Assembly: GCA_028274925.1 (NCBI GenBank)
Contig: JAQCNR010000147.1
Coordinates: 1 to 9,498 of the forward strand
DNA length: 9,498 nucleotides
Reading direction: 5' to 3'
DNA from: Halovenus sp.
Lineage (GTDB): Archaea > Halobacteriota > Halobacteria > Halobacteriales > Haloarculaceae
This document shows, piece after piece, positions 1-5,752 of this stretch. The notes beneath the pieces are model-generated. The model had not been told where the DNA came from. It ran no database searches and saw only the letters and a list, made by a program, of their open reading frames with translations. Position 1 is the stretch's first letter, and each line of letters begins with the position of its first letter. Position numbers and translations under genes: made by a program.

Positions 1-239
1 TCTCGGGCGACCCGAAGTTCGGTATCAGTGACTGTCGCAACACTGTCTGCAGGCACCTCGATATCGTCGTCACCGGCGTCGCCGAACCCGAGTCCCTGAA
101 TGACTGAATTGGCGACGCTTGGATCTGGGTCGACGAATGCGACCTGTTCCTTTGGGTCGACTTCGGTGACGACACCAATTTCCTCGCCTTCGATGTCGAT
201 CAGTACCTTGCCTTCGTCCTGTGTCGAAAGGACTGTCAT
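1..239 (-). CDS. PRC-barrel-like haloarchaeal protein (N-terminal part, runs off the window)
   Basis: Only the first 79 codons are present; the frame is open at the left edge, so the protein is incomplete. It begins MTVLSTQDEGKVLIDIEGEE with ATG at 239-237. The pattern is a short beta strand, an 'G-x-x-IGVVTEVD' turn, an acidic 'FVDPDPSV' segment and a second beta pair 'IEVPADSVATVTDTELRV'. This resembles the PRC-barrel proteins common in haloarchaea, a fold used for protein-protein or RNA contacts (the RimM and photosynthetic reaction centre H-subunit fold). No signal peptide or membrane segment is seen, so it is probably cytoplasmic. A strong TATA-like box lies 25 nt upstream, pointing to a leaderless transcript. 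It is divergent from the membrane protein gene at 324. The family call rests on fold-like pattern and memory of haloarchaeal homologues, not on catalytic residues. Confidence 0.6.
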   Translation of the reverse strand, partial: MTVLSTQDEGKVLIDIEGEEIGVVTEVDPKEQVAFVDPDPSVANSVIQGLGFGDAGDDDIEVPADSVATVTDTELRVAR

Positions 240-260
240 AACCGGTAGTTTTGCCGCCTC

Positions 261-268
261 ATATAAAA
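261..268 (-). promoter_or_regulatory. TATA box of the PRC-barrel-like gene
   Basis: Read on the minus strand the region is GTTTTTATAT, a good haloarchaeal TATA element. Its centre lies about 25 nt before the ATG at 239, so transcription should begin at or within a few bases of the start codon. There is no Shine-Dalgarno-like sequence in between, which fits a leaderless mRNA. Confidence 0.65.
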
Positions 269-323
269 ACCCCGGCGCGCTGTTCACGGTACACTCTTTG
301 GGCTGGTTTGTGAAGCCGAGTGT

Positions 324-878
324 ATGCTCCAAGAGATTCGAGATTTGGGTCCGGTTGGACTCGTCCCGGCGGCGTGGTTCGCGGCGGCGGCGAGCATTCG
401 CGGACTGCTCGGCACCGACGGGATGCTCATCGCACACGCTGTAATGGCGACGTTCATCGCCGTTTTCGCAGTAACCGGCTGGTCGGCGATGTCCGAGGGC
501 GCGTTCCGCGCCTGGCGAGCGGTGATGGTCGTCGGCCTTCCAGTCACACTCGCGGGGCTGGCTGGATTCTTCGTTTCGGGTCCCGACGAACTGTTGTTCA
601 GCGTCAGTCTCGTCGGGTGGATGCTCCTGCCTGCTGCTGGCCTTGCCTACACCGCGGGCGAACTCCCGGCGGCGAGACTGCTGTACCTCGGGACGGCCGC
701 ACTGTCGGCAGGCGGTGCCGCCGTCGCTGTTGGTGGACTCGTTGTTCCCGATGAGCGGCTGCTGCTCGCTGGTATTGCGCTCGTCGGGATTGGACAGACA
801 ATCGGAATTGCCGACGCCTCCTACCGTGACCAGAACGAGGCGGGTTACGCCGACGCGCCCGAGTCGACGAGTCGCTGA
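324..878 (+). CDS. Six-helix integral membrane protein of unknown function
   Basis: 184 residues, not recognised as a named family. By eye there are six hydrophobic segments, at about residues 11-29, 33-53, 66-85, 90-109, 116-139 and 146-163, joined by very short loops, so almost the whole protein is embedded in the cytoplasmic membrane. The C-terminal tail (about 164-184) is short, polar and acidic. No conserved acidic, His or Cys cluster suggests an enzyme or a metal site. ATG at 324 is the first start that includes the first helix. No clear TATA box was found in front of it. The last 34 bp overlap the 3' end of hflX on the other strand. A transporter-like, membrane-anchor or small sensory role cannot be told apart from sequence alone. 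That it is a real gene is well supported by the uninterrupted hydrophobic pattern and GC-rich third positions. Confidence 0.8.
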   Translation: MLQEIRDLGPVGLVPAAWFAAAASIRGLLGTDGMLIAHAVMATFIAVFAVTGWSAMSEGAFRAWRAVMVVGLPVTLAGLAGFFVSGPDELLFSVSLVGWMLLPAAGLAYTAGELPAARLLYLGTAALSAGGAAVAVGGLVVPDERLLLAGIALVGIGQTIGIADASYRDQNEAGYADAPESTSR

Positions 879-2155
879 GCCTTCGAGCGCGACTGCTCGA
901 CGATAGCAGGCCGGGCCTCGAACTCCATGATTACCTCCTCGCCGTACTCGACAGTGTTGACGAAGGCGTTGTCGTGAATCCAGGAGACGACACTCATCGT
1001 ATCGTCGGTCATGGGCAACACGAGTCGTTCGCGTTCCAGATCCGGAAGCTCGTCGTCTATCCGCTGGCGCAGACCATCGATGTACTTGCCCGTCCTCGCG
1101 CTGACGACGACTGGGTTCGGTGCCAGCGCCGACAGTGCTTCTTTTGTTTCCCGGATTTCTGCGTCGTCGACTTTGTCGCACTTGTTCAGGACGGTTACGA
1201 TGGGTGCTTCGTTGCGCTCGTACAGCGTGTCGTGACTCGTCACGATCTTTTCGCGGATTTCCTCGATCGGTTCGCTGACGTCGACCACCAGCAAGACGAG
1301 GTCTGCCCGGTAGACGGCGTCGAGCGTCGACTTGAACGATTCGATCAGCCAGTGGGGCAGATCCGAGATGAATCCAACTGTATCGGTCACGAGCACGTCT
1401 CGGCGGTCGAGGTCAGCCTGTCGGGTGGTCGTTCCGAGCGTCGTGAACAGTCGGTCCTCGGACTCGGCGGTCGTATCGAGGTCGGGGTGGATGCCCTCGT
1501 TTTCGTCCACGTCGAGGTCAGACGCCAGTCGGCGCAACAGTGTCGACTTGCCGGCGTTCGTGTACCCGGCAAGCGCGACCAGATCGAAGCCTGACTCGCG
1601 GCGCTGCTCTCGGCGGTGCTGGTCGGTCTGTTCTATCTGGTCGAGTTCCTCGCTGATGCGAGCAATCTGGGACTTGATGTCACGTTCGCGGCTCTCGTCG
1701 TACTCGCCAAGCCCCATGAATCCCGGGCGTTCGTCTCGTTTGGCGAGGCTGGCCTTGGCCTCTGCTCGCGGGAGTTCGTAGCGCAACTCCGCGAGTTCGA
1801 CTTGTAGCTGGGCTTTGCGGGTCTGTGCCCGCTGGCCGAAGATTTCGAGAATCAGCCTGAAGCGGTCGATAACGCGGACCCCTTTCGGGAGTTTGTTCCC
1901 GATGTTGTAGGTCTGGTACGGTCCCAACTCGTTGTCGACGAGTATCGCCGTCGCGCCGGTAGCGACCACTCGCTGGGCGATGGTCTCCACCTTCCCCTCC
2001 CCGAAGTGGTAGGCAGGGTCTTCAGTTCGCGTCTGGGTGACGATATCCTCGACTGTGTAGCCCGCGGCTCGGGCGAGCTCGATAATTTCGTCGGTCTCAG
2101 CTTCTCCGGCGTCGACTCGCTTTGCGACGACGGTCCGCTCTGGCTCTCCTGTCAC
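845..2155 (-). CDS. hflX: GTPase HflX
   Basis: 436 residues; ribosome-associated GTPase of the Obg-HflX superfamily. Family members bind 50S/70S and split or rescue stalled ribosomes, especially under stress. The HflX N-domain (about 1-115) carries the conserved FGEGKVETIA at 51-60. A helical linker follows, with FMGLGEYDESRERDI at 146-160 where bacterial proteins have the GPGE motif. The G domain starts near 190: G1 GYTNAGKST 197-205, G2 region LFTTLGTTTR 236-245, G3 DTVGF 258-262, G4 NKCD 324-327, G5 SARTG 352-356. A short C-terminal domain ends the protein. Between G1 and G2 is an acidic insertion of about 15 residues compared with E. coli HflX. The start is GTG at 2155-2153: a TGA lies immediately upstream in frame, so nothing earlier is possible. 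It follows SBDS after 45 bp but has its own TATA box. Its 3' end overlaps the convergent membrane protein gene. Confidence 0.95.
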   Translation of the reverse strand: MTGEPERTVVAKRVDAGEAETDEIIELARAAGYTVEDIVTQTRTEDPAYHFGEGKVETIAQRVVATGATAILVDNELGPYQTYNIGNKLPKGVRVIDRFRLILEIFGQRAQTRKAQLQVELAELRYELPRAEAKASLAKRDERPGFMGLGEYDESRERDIKSQIARISEELDQIEQTDQHRREQRRESGFDLVALAGYTNAGKSTLLRRLASDLDVDENEGIHPDLDTTAESEDRLFTTLGTTTRQADLDRRDVLVTDTVGFISDLPHWLIESFKSTLDAVYRADLVLLVVDVSEPIEEIREKIVTSHDTLYERNEAPIVTVLNKCDKVDDAEIRETKEALSALAPNPVVVSARTGKYIDGLRQRIDDELPDLERERLVLPMTDDTMSVVSWIHDNAFVNTVEYGEEVIMEFEARPAIVEQSRSKAQRLVDSGASA

Positions 2156-2180
2156 TCACTCACACGTATGACGTGATTGC

Positions 2181-2188
2181 ATATAAAC
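2181..2188 (-). promoter_or_regulatory. TATA box of hflX
   Basis: The minus strand reads GGGTTTATATGC, a near-ideal haloarchaeal TATA element centred about 29 nt before the GTG start. It sits in the 45-bp gap after the SBDS stop codon, so hflX can be transcribed separately from the upstream SBDS-dph6 pair. The core is the same as that of the promoter at 261-268. Confidence 0.65.
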
Positions 2189-2200
2189 CCAAAGTCCGCC

Positions 2201-2926
2201 TCAGCGCGTGTCGAGGTCGTCTTCGTCTTTGATGATCTGTGTCTCTGCGTTGCCGCTGGACACCTCGTTCACGAGGTCGTAGAACTCGTTTTGGATCCCG
2301 GCGGGGAACTCGATGACGCCAATCCACGAGCCGTCAGGTTGCCACTCCTCGCTCTGGAGGTCACCGAACTCCCTGATTTTCGCCTGACCGCTGCCGGCGT
2401 AGTCCGCTGGCAGATTCGCGGCGACAGTAATCGTATCGAACCGAATTGGGATCACTGGCCGAAGCGCGTCCAGTGCCTCGTCGACCTGGGTTTCGACTGG
2501 CTCCATCGGGTCGATTCGGAAGTCCGTCTCTTCGAGGGCCGATTCGATCCGGTCGGGTGGATGGGGCGCGTCGTCCATCTGCGGGTTGACCGCATTGCGC
2601 GCAATGCGGTTGATGAGCTGTTTGTGCTTTTTCTCCTTCATCTCCTTGCGCTGCTCGGAGGTAATCTGTATCTCACCCTCCTTGACCACCTGTGGGATAA
2701 TCTCCATCGGGTCAGTCGTGCCGAAGACTTCCTCGAGGGCGTTCTCTGGCGGTCGGTCCCCGCGAGAGGCGTTCTCGAAGATGTCTTCGGCTGCGATTAC
2801 GTCTTCGAGGTCCCCGTCGAACTCGCCGCGTTTCATTGCCAGCGCGGCGTCTGGGTCGACCAGCACCTCGAATCGCTCCCCGTGAGATTCGAGCCGGGCG
2901 GTCACCGCTTCGTCAAGCGATATCAT
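2201..2926 (-). CDS. sbds: Ribosome maturation factor SBDS (Sdo1) homologue
   Basis: 241 residues, full length for archaeal SBDS (usually 230-250). In eukaryotes SBDS and the EF-2-like GTPase EFL1 release eIF6 from the nascent 60S subunit; archaea have SBDS and aIF6, with aEF-2 the presumed GTPase partner. Domain I (about 1-90) begins MISLDEAVTARL and has FEVLVDPDAALAMKRGE at 19-35, the FYSH-domain core. Domain II (about 91-160) holds QLINRIARNAVNPQ at 103-116 and PHPPDRIE at 121-128, both hallmarks. Domain III (about 161-235) is a ferredoxin-like RNA-binding fold, followed by an acidic tail. ATG at 2926 is the only start that gives the canonical N-terminus. It lies 28 bp after dph6, with a TTAACC TATA-like element overlapping the dph6 stop, so it may be read both from that operon and from its own promoter. 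Domain II codons contain a perfect 22-bp palindrome. Confidence 0.95.
   Translation of the reverse strand: MISLDEAVTARLESHGERFEVLVDPDAALAMKRGEFDGDLEDVIAAEDIFENASRGDRPPENALEEVFGTTDPMEIIPQVVKEGEIQITSEQRKEMKEKKHKQLINRIARNAVNPQMDDAPHPPDRIESALEETDFRIDPMEPVETQVDEALDALRPVIPIRFDTITVAANLPADYAGSGQAKIREFGDLQSEEWQPDGSWIGVIEFPAGIQNEFYDLVNEVSSGNAETQIIKDEDDLDTR
2589..2610. repeat. Perfect 22-bp palindrome inside SBDS
   Basis: The two 11-base halves are exact reverse complements: the left half is ACCGCATTGCG and the right half its complement. It lies in the codons for NRIARNAV of SBDS domain II. In RNA it would give a stem of about 9 bp closed by CGCG. The centre contains GCGCGC. It could be chance under a conserved protein motif, a protein-binding site or an mRNA structure. 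Confidence 0.9.
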
Positions 2927-2947
2927 ACCGTGGTGTACTCTTGGGGC

Positions 2948-2954
2948 GGTTAAG
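2948..2954 (-). promoter_or_regulatory. Possible TATA element of SBDS
   Basis: The minus strand reads CTTAACC about 25 nt before the SBDS ATG, and it begins inside the TAA stop codon of dph6. The position is right for a leaderless transcript but the match is weak. Co-transcription with dph6 across the 28-bp gap is equally likely. Confidence 0.4.
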
Positions 2955-3686
2955 TTAGTTGTGACGTTCCGCCAGCCACGCGTCCGTAATCTGCAACTGT
3001 CCGCGGGTTCCGTCGAACTCCGTCTCGTACTCTAGTTCGATGCGTCGGTCCATGTGAGGGCCGTCACGAACCAAAGTCTCGAACTCGCCGCCCTCACCCA
3101 GCGGGTGCACACCGTGGCTCTCCTGTAATTCCGCAAGGTCGGCAATCGCGTCGGCGTCCAGTGTCCGGCCGAGCCACGACTCGTCGAGGCCGCCCGCTGC
3201 GACGCGGATGACCGTAATCTCGAATCCTGCCGCGAGCATGTCGGCGGCAATCTGTTTGGGGTCGCGCTGCCACAGCGGTGCAAACGTCTCGATGCCCAGT
3301 CGCTCGCTCATCGCTTCGACTCGGCTGTTCTGGAACTCACTCTCCACCGCGCCGACGGTCACGCCAGCGAGTTCGCCCGGAAGTTCGTCGTTCAGGTCAG
3401 TTAGCGCTTCTTCGAGCACTGCCAGTTCGGCGTCGCCCTGCTCGCCAGCGTCGGTCGTTTCTTCGGCCCCAAAGTCGTCTGGGTGAACATCGACGAGTTC
3501 GATTCCGATACTTTCTGTTGCCAGCGAGGCCAGTTCCGTCGCCGGGACGTGATACATGTACGAATCGCCCTGTGGGTGGACAGTGAGCAACCGCTGGACG
3601 TCGAGGCCATCTTCGAGCGCTTGATAGAGCGCCCACGAGGAGTCCTTGCCGCCAGAGAAGAGACTTACCCATGCGCCGTCAGTCAT
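2955..3686 (-). CDS. dph6: Diphthine-ammonia ligase (Dph6 family)
   Basis: 243 residues. Dph6 catalyses the ATP-dependent last step of diphthamide formation, amidating diphthine on a histidine of elongation factor 2 in the cytoplasm. The N-terminal PP-loop ATP-pyrophosphatase motif SGGKDS is at 11-16. Other family signatures are GAVESEFQNSRVE at 112-124, PLWQRDP at 137-143, AAGGLDESWLGR at 163-173 and GEGGEFETLV at 197-206. An acidic stretch at about 73-90 looks like a halophilic loop. Length matches archaeal single-domain proteins of this family (often annotated as ATPase MJ0570-like). ATG at 3686 gives the PP-loop its usual distance from the N-terminus. A weak AT-rich element (TAAAT, 3709-3713) is about 25 nt upstream. 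It is the first gene of the codirectional dph6-SBDS-hflX series. Assignment to the family is strong; the exact substrate is inferred from characterised yeast Dph6. Confidence 0.9.
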   Translation of the reverse strand: MTDGAWVSLFSGGKDSSWALYQALEDGLDVQRLLTVHPQGDSYMYHVPATELASLATESIGIELVDVHPDDFGAEETTDAGEQGDAELAVLEEALTDLNDELPGELAGVTVGAVESEFQNSRVEAMSERLGIETFAPLWQRDPKQIAADMLAAGFEITVIRVAAGGLDESWLGRTLDADAIADLAELQESHGVHPLGEGGEFETLVRDGPHMDRRIELEYETEFDGTRGQLQITDAWLAERHN

Positions 3687-3720
3687 ACCACTTTTTTCGG
3701 CGTCCGGGATTTACGCTTGC

Positions 3721-3732
3721 CGGTCGTGACCG
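3721..3732. promoter_or_regulatory. Short inverted repeat in the dph6/lipoprotein divergent gap
   Basis: CGGTC and GACCG are separated by GT. The element lies in the 81-bp gap, about 35 nt before the dph6 start, just upstream of its weak TATA-like element. A regulator half-site arrangement is possible, but 5-bp arms are short enough to occur by chance. Confidence 0.35.
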
Positions 3733-3760
3733 TCAGGTTCTTTGACTGATCACTCCTGAC
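3732..3760. promoter_or_regulatory. Inverted repeat GTCAGG-17-CCTGAC upstream of the lipoprotein gene
   Basis: GTCAGG (3732-3737) and CCTGAC (3755-3760) are exact inverted copies with a 17-nt spacer. They end 7 nt before the lipoprotein ATG and flank the place where its TATA box should lie; a TGATCA palindrome (3747-3752) sits between them. No good TATA match is visible here, so a regulator-dependent promoter is conceivable. This is inference from layout only. Confidence 0.35.
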
Positions 3761-3767
3761 TTTTGCT

Positions 3768-4247
3768 ATGCGGCGACGTGAGTACCTCACGACGGTTGTC
3801 AGCGCTGGCACGCTCGCCGTTGCTGGCTGTTTCGGAAACTCTGATACCAACAATCCCCGCGCTGTCGTGAGTGCGTACATCGAAACCGAACAGCAGGGTG
3901 ACGCTGACGCCCTCTCAGCCCTCCTCCACAGCGAGTCGCCAATCGAGCCGACGGGAGCGGAATCCTCCGAAACGAACCGCTCTGTCGACATCAACTCGGT
4001 CACTATCTCTGAAAGAGACCTCTCCGCGGAGCGTCTTCGCTCACTGAATATGAGTCTGTCCGACGAGACAGCCACAGCGATTGGTGACGCCAAGAATGCT
4101 CTTGTCGAGGCTGAGTACGAGATCGACGCCCCGACAGTCGAAGACAGCGACACTGGTGCGACCAGTGACCGACTGTCTGTCCAGAACGCCTACCTCACTG
4201 CGCGCGGGGACGGCGAGTGGCTGGTCGTTGCGTTCAGGCTTCGGTAG
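3768..4247 (+). CDS. Tat-exported lipoprotein, NTF2-like type
   Basis: 159 residues. The N-terminus has a twin-arginine motif (RREYL, residues 3-7), a hydrophobic stretch and a lipobox AVAGC with Cys21, followed by a polar 'GNSDTNNP' spacer. This is the standard haloarchaeal layout: folded export by Tat, then lipid anchoring at Cys21 to the outer face of the membrane. The mature part begins 'RAVVSAYIETEQQGDADALSALL', which recalls NTF2-like/DUF4878-type lipoproteins; a central acidic and Ser/Thr-rich segment follows, and the protein ends in beta-strand-like 'VQNAYLTARGDGEWLVVAFRL'. No catalytic residues are recognised; such proteins are usually taken as ligand-binding or envelope proteins. 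ATG at 3768 is fixed by the signal peptide. It is divergent from dph6, and its last 14 bp overlap the small Cys-rich gene on the opposite strand. Confidence 0.85.
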   Translation: MRRREYLTTVVSAGTLAVAGCFGNSDTNNPRAVVSAYIETEQQGDADALSALLHSESPIEPTGAESSETNRSVDINSVTISERDLSAERLRSLNMSLSDETATAIGDAKNALVEAEYEIDAPTVEDSDTGATSDRLSVQNAYLTARGDGEWLVVAFRLR

Positions 4248-4401
4248 TCGACTCGCTGACCGTTATCGTCACCGCGCCACAGGAACACTCGTAGACACGG
4301 CGACGACCGGCAGCGGTATCGAAGACCATCTGACACTGGGTGTCCGTCAGCGTGCTGTCACAGTCGGTGCAGTTGCAAGCCGAGGCAAGTTCATCGAGCA
4401 T
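4234..4401 (-). CDS. 55-residue cysteine-rich putative zinc mini-protein
   Basis: A short gene translating to 55 residues, from ATG at 4401 to TGA at 4236-4234. It begins MLDELASACNCTDCDSTLTD. Six cysteines lie at 9, 11, 14, 23, 39 and 41: C-x-C-x-x-C early, then YECSCGAV late, a zinc-ribbon-like pairing (C11-x2-C14 with C39-x-C41). A charged 'AAGRRRVYEC' beta-hairpin-like stretch and a Thr/Ser/Glu tail complete it. Small zinc-finger proteins of this kind are numerous in haloarchaea and several affect stress or biofilm traits, so the fit is good, though I do not recognise the exact family. A weak TATA-like TCATACT is centred about 26 nt upstream. It lies 65 bp after the metallophosphoesterase gene and overlaps the lipoprotein 3' end by 14 bp. 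Six Cys in 55 residues with intact frame make a chance ORF unlikely. Confidence 0.72.
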   Translation of the reverse strand: MLDELASACNCTDCDSTLTDTQCQMVFDTAAGRRRVYECSCGAVTITVSESTTEA

Positions 4402-4440
4402 ACGTCACCATTGAATGGGTGGGAGTATGAAGGCGAGCCA

Positions 4441-4466
4441 ACCGCGCGGTGAAAGTGAAAGTGAAC
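4441..4466. repeat. Palindrome plus three tandem hexamers after the metallophosphoesterase stop
   Basis: ACCGCGCGGT (4441-4450) is a perfect 10-bp palindrome. It is joined (sharing GT) to three hexamers GTGAAA, GTGAAA, GTGAAC (4449-4466) that end exactly at the stop codon of the minus-strand metallophosphoesterase gene. On that strand the order is stop, TTCAC repeats, palindrome, then the promoter region of the Cys-rich mini-gene. It could be a processing or regulatory site. There is no poly-U run after it, so a classic terminator is not supported. Confidence 0.5.
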
Positions 4467-5159
4467 TCAGAGGCGGTGTCTGAACGCGCCAAGCGGTGGA
4501 AATTCGAGCGTCTCTCCGGCGTCGCGGTCCCGCACAATTGGGGCGAACGCGTCGGCGTCAGTCACGAACGGCGACATGAACTCACCGGCGCGCATGTCGT
4601 TGACGCAGACTCCCCGAACGAAGTCGTTGAACGATGGGAGCATAATGACATCGGCACCGTCGTAGACACCCTCGCCAGCGAGCACGCAGGGTCGGCGCTG
4701 TCCTTCGATTTCGATGGTCGGATGGTCGTGACCAATCACGTAGCGCTCGGCGTCGCTCTCGGGTTCGACGTGGCCGTGACAGACCACCGTCTCGCCGTGG
4801 CGGTACTCTGTCTCGGTGGGGCCCGACCAGACCGTATCGAGCATCGTATCGTGATTACCCGGCGTGACGACGATTCGAGCGCCCACGTCGCGGGCGGCCT
4901 GTTTCAACCCACCGAGTGTGTCTCTGACAGGGCCGGGAATCGTCTGGAAGGAGTGCAGGAGGTCACCGGCGATGACGACTTCAGAGGGCGCACAGTCTGC
5001 ACAGAGGTCGGCGAAGCGCTCGACCATCTGGTCGCCGTCGCCGACTGGCAGTTCGACGTCCGAGGCGGCCCCGCGGCCAACGTGCAGGTCAGCGACGACG
5101 AGCACGTCTCCCAGCGTAATCGCCAGGTCCCGCAGGGAAATCCCCGAAAGTGCCGACAT
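4467..5159 (-). CDS. Calcineurin-like metallophosphoesterase (archaeal MJ0037/TIGR00024 type)
   Basis: 230 residues, the usual size. It carries the complete binuclear metal motif set: DLHVG (D24, H26), GDLLH (D66), GNHD (N102, H103), CHGH (H128, H130) and GHDHP (H144, H146). The family-typical PSFNDFVRG is at 175-183 and LGAFRHR is near the C-terminus. No signal peptide or membrane segment, so cytoplasmic. Members are SbcD/Mre11-related in fold; the archaeal short form has no proven substrate, and phosphodiester or nucleic acid substrates are plausible. ATG at 5159 is preceded by AAGGA at 5170-5166, a Shine-Dalgarno-like sequence, unlike the leaderless genes around it. That and the 42-bp gap suggest co-transcription with the upstream protease-like gene. 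A tandem repeat and palindrome follow the stop codon. Confidence 0.9.
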   Translation of the reverse strand: MSALSGISLRDLAITLGDVLVVADLHVGRGAASDVELPVGDGDQMVERFADLCADCAPSEVVIAGDLLHSFQTIPGPVRDTLGGLKQAARDVGARIVVTPGNHDTMLDTVWSGPTETEYRHGETVVCHGHVEPESDAERYVIGHDHPTIEIEGQRRPCVLAGEGVYDGADVIMLPSFNDFVRGVCVNDMRAGEFMSPFVTDADAFAPIVRDRDAGETLEFPPLGAFRHRL

Positions 5160-5165
5160 TATCAG

Positions 5166-5170
5166 TCCTT
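5166..5170 (-). promoter_or_regulatory. Shine-Dalgarno-like site of the metallophosphoesterase gene
   Basis: The minus strand reads AAGGA six bases before the ATG at 5159. It is the only convincing ribosome binding site seen in the window, and it suggests that this gene is an internal operon member translated from a leadered mRNA rather than a leaderless one. Confidence 0.45.
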
Positions 5171-5201
5171 GGGTAGCAGTGCTGAAATGCGTGCCGACCC
5201 G

Positions 5202-5750
5202 TTACGTCAACAGCATAAGTGGAATTACGTGCAGACCCCCGAACCCGAGCAACAGCCCAACGGGGAGGCCGGGGGTAACCTCCCACAGCAGCGAGTAGTC
5301 GCCCGACGGCTCACCACGGTAGAGCGTCGCACCGGCGTCGATGGCCGCGTAGACCACGCTCACGAGTAGTGACGCACTCAACACGGTGACGCCGAGCGTT
5401 GGATTCACGAGGACGCCAAGCCCGAACCCAACGGGGGCGATAACGCCCGCCTGGACAACCTCGCCGGCAGCGGCGAAGCGCCGTTCGTGGGCATCTTCGG
5501 AGTCGTACTCCGCGTAGACGGCCCGGTAGCGCGAGAAGTCAGTCGGACTCACCCACTCGTCGCCGTCAGAGAGCGCGACGTAACGCGGAAAATACGGGGC
5601 AACGAGTTTGATGCGGTCGGCAGGAATCTCGACAATGCTGCGGCCGGCGTAGTAGTGACCGAGTTCGTGAATCAAAATTGTGGCCCAGATGACGGCAAAC
5701 GCGAATGCAACCGTCTGGATGGTGCCGCCGAGGGGCGTTGCCACGACCAT
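5202..5750 (-). CDS. Small HExxH membrane metalloprotease-like protein (M50/DUF3267 type)
   Basis: 182 residues from the ATG at 5750. The first membrane helix (about 8-27) runs directly into HELGH (residues 28-32), the zinc site of membrane-embedded site-2-protease-like peptidases, which cut substrates within or near the bilayer. A loop of about 60 residues with 'IKLVAPYFPRYVAL' follows, then helices at about 93-112, 115-138 and 163-180. The third metal ligand is not certain: 'AAIDAG' (Asp138) and 'PSGDYSLLW' (Asp151) are both candidates. The NPxxxLDG signature of classical S2P is absent, so DUF3267-like zincin is a good alternative label. A GTG at 5813 would add 21 residues. I prefer the ATG because it leaves an 82-bp divergent gap to the aminotransferase, which needs promoter space there. 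No substrate can be inferred from neighbours. Confidence 0.75.
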   Translation of the reverse strand: MVVATPLGGTIQTVAFAFAVIWATILIHELGHYYAGRSIVEIPADRIKLVAPYFPRYVALSDGDEWVSPTDFSRYRAVYAEYDSEDAHERRFAAAGEVVQAGVIAPVGFGLGVLVNPTLGVTVLSASLLVSVVYAAIDAGATLYRGEPSGDYSLLWEVTPGLPVGLLLGFGGLHVIPLMLLT

Positions 5751-5752
5751 AT

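Noticed and set aside
974..1594. Plus-strand open frame opposite hflX.
   Set aside because: hflX has every G motif in the other strand; the antisense frame has no support.
2177..2953. Long plus-strand open frame opposite SBDS (258 codons).
   Set aside because: It is antisense to a clearly conserved SBDS gene and its translation is rich in Val, Arg, Leu and His without any family motif. Long antisense frames are common in GC-rich haloarchaeal DNA.
4441..4466. Intrinsic terminator after the metallophosphoesterase gene.
   Set aside because: The palindrome has only 5-bp arms and no U-rich run follows on the minus strand, so it is listed as a repeat only.
4449..5369. Long plus-strand open frame (306 codons) opposite the metallophosphoesterase gene.
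   Set aside because: The opposite strand carries all metallophosphoesterase motifs. This frame crosses two real genes and their gap and shows no recognisable domain.
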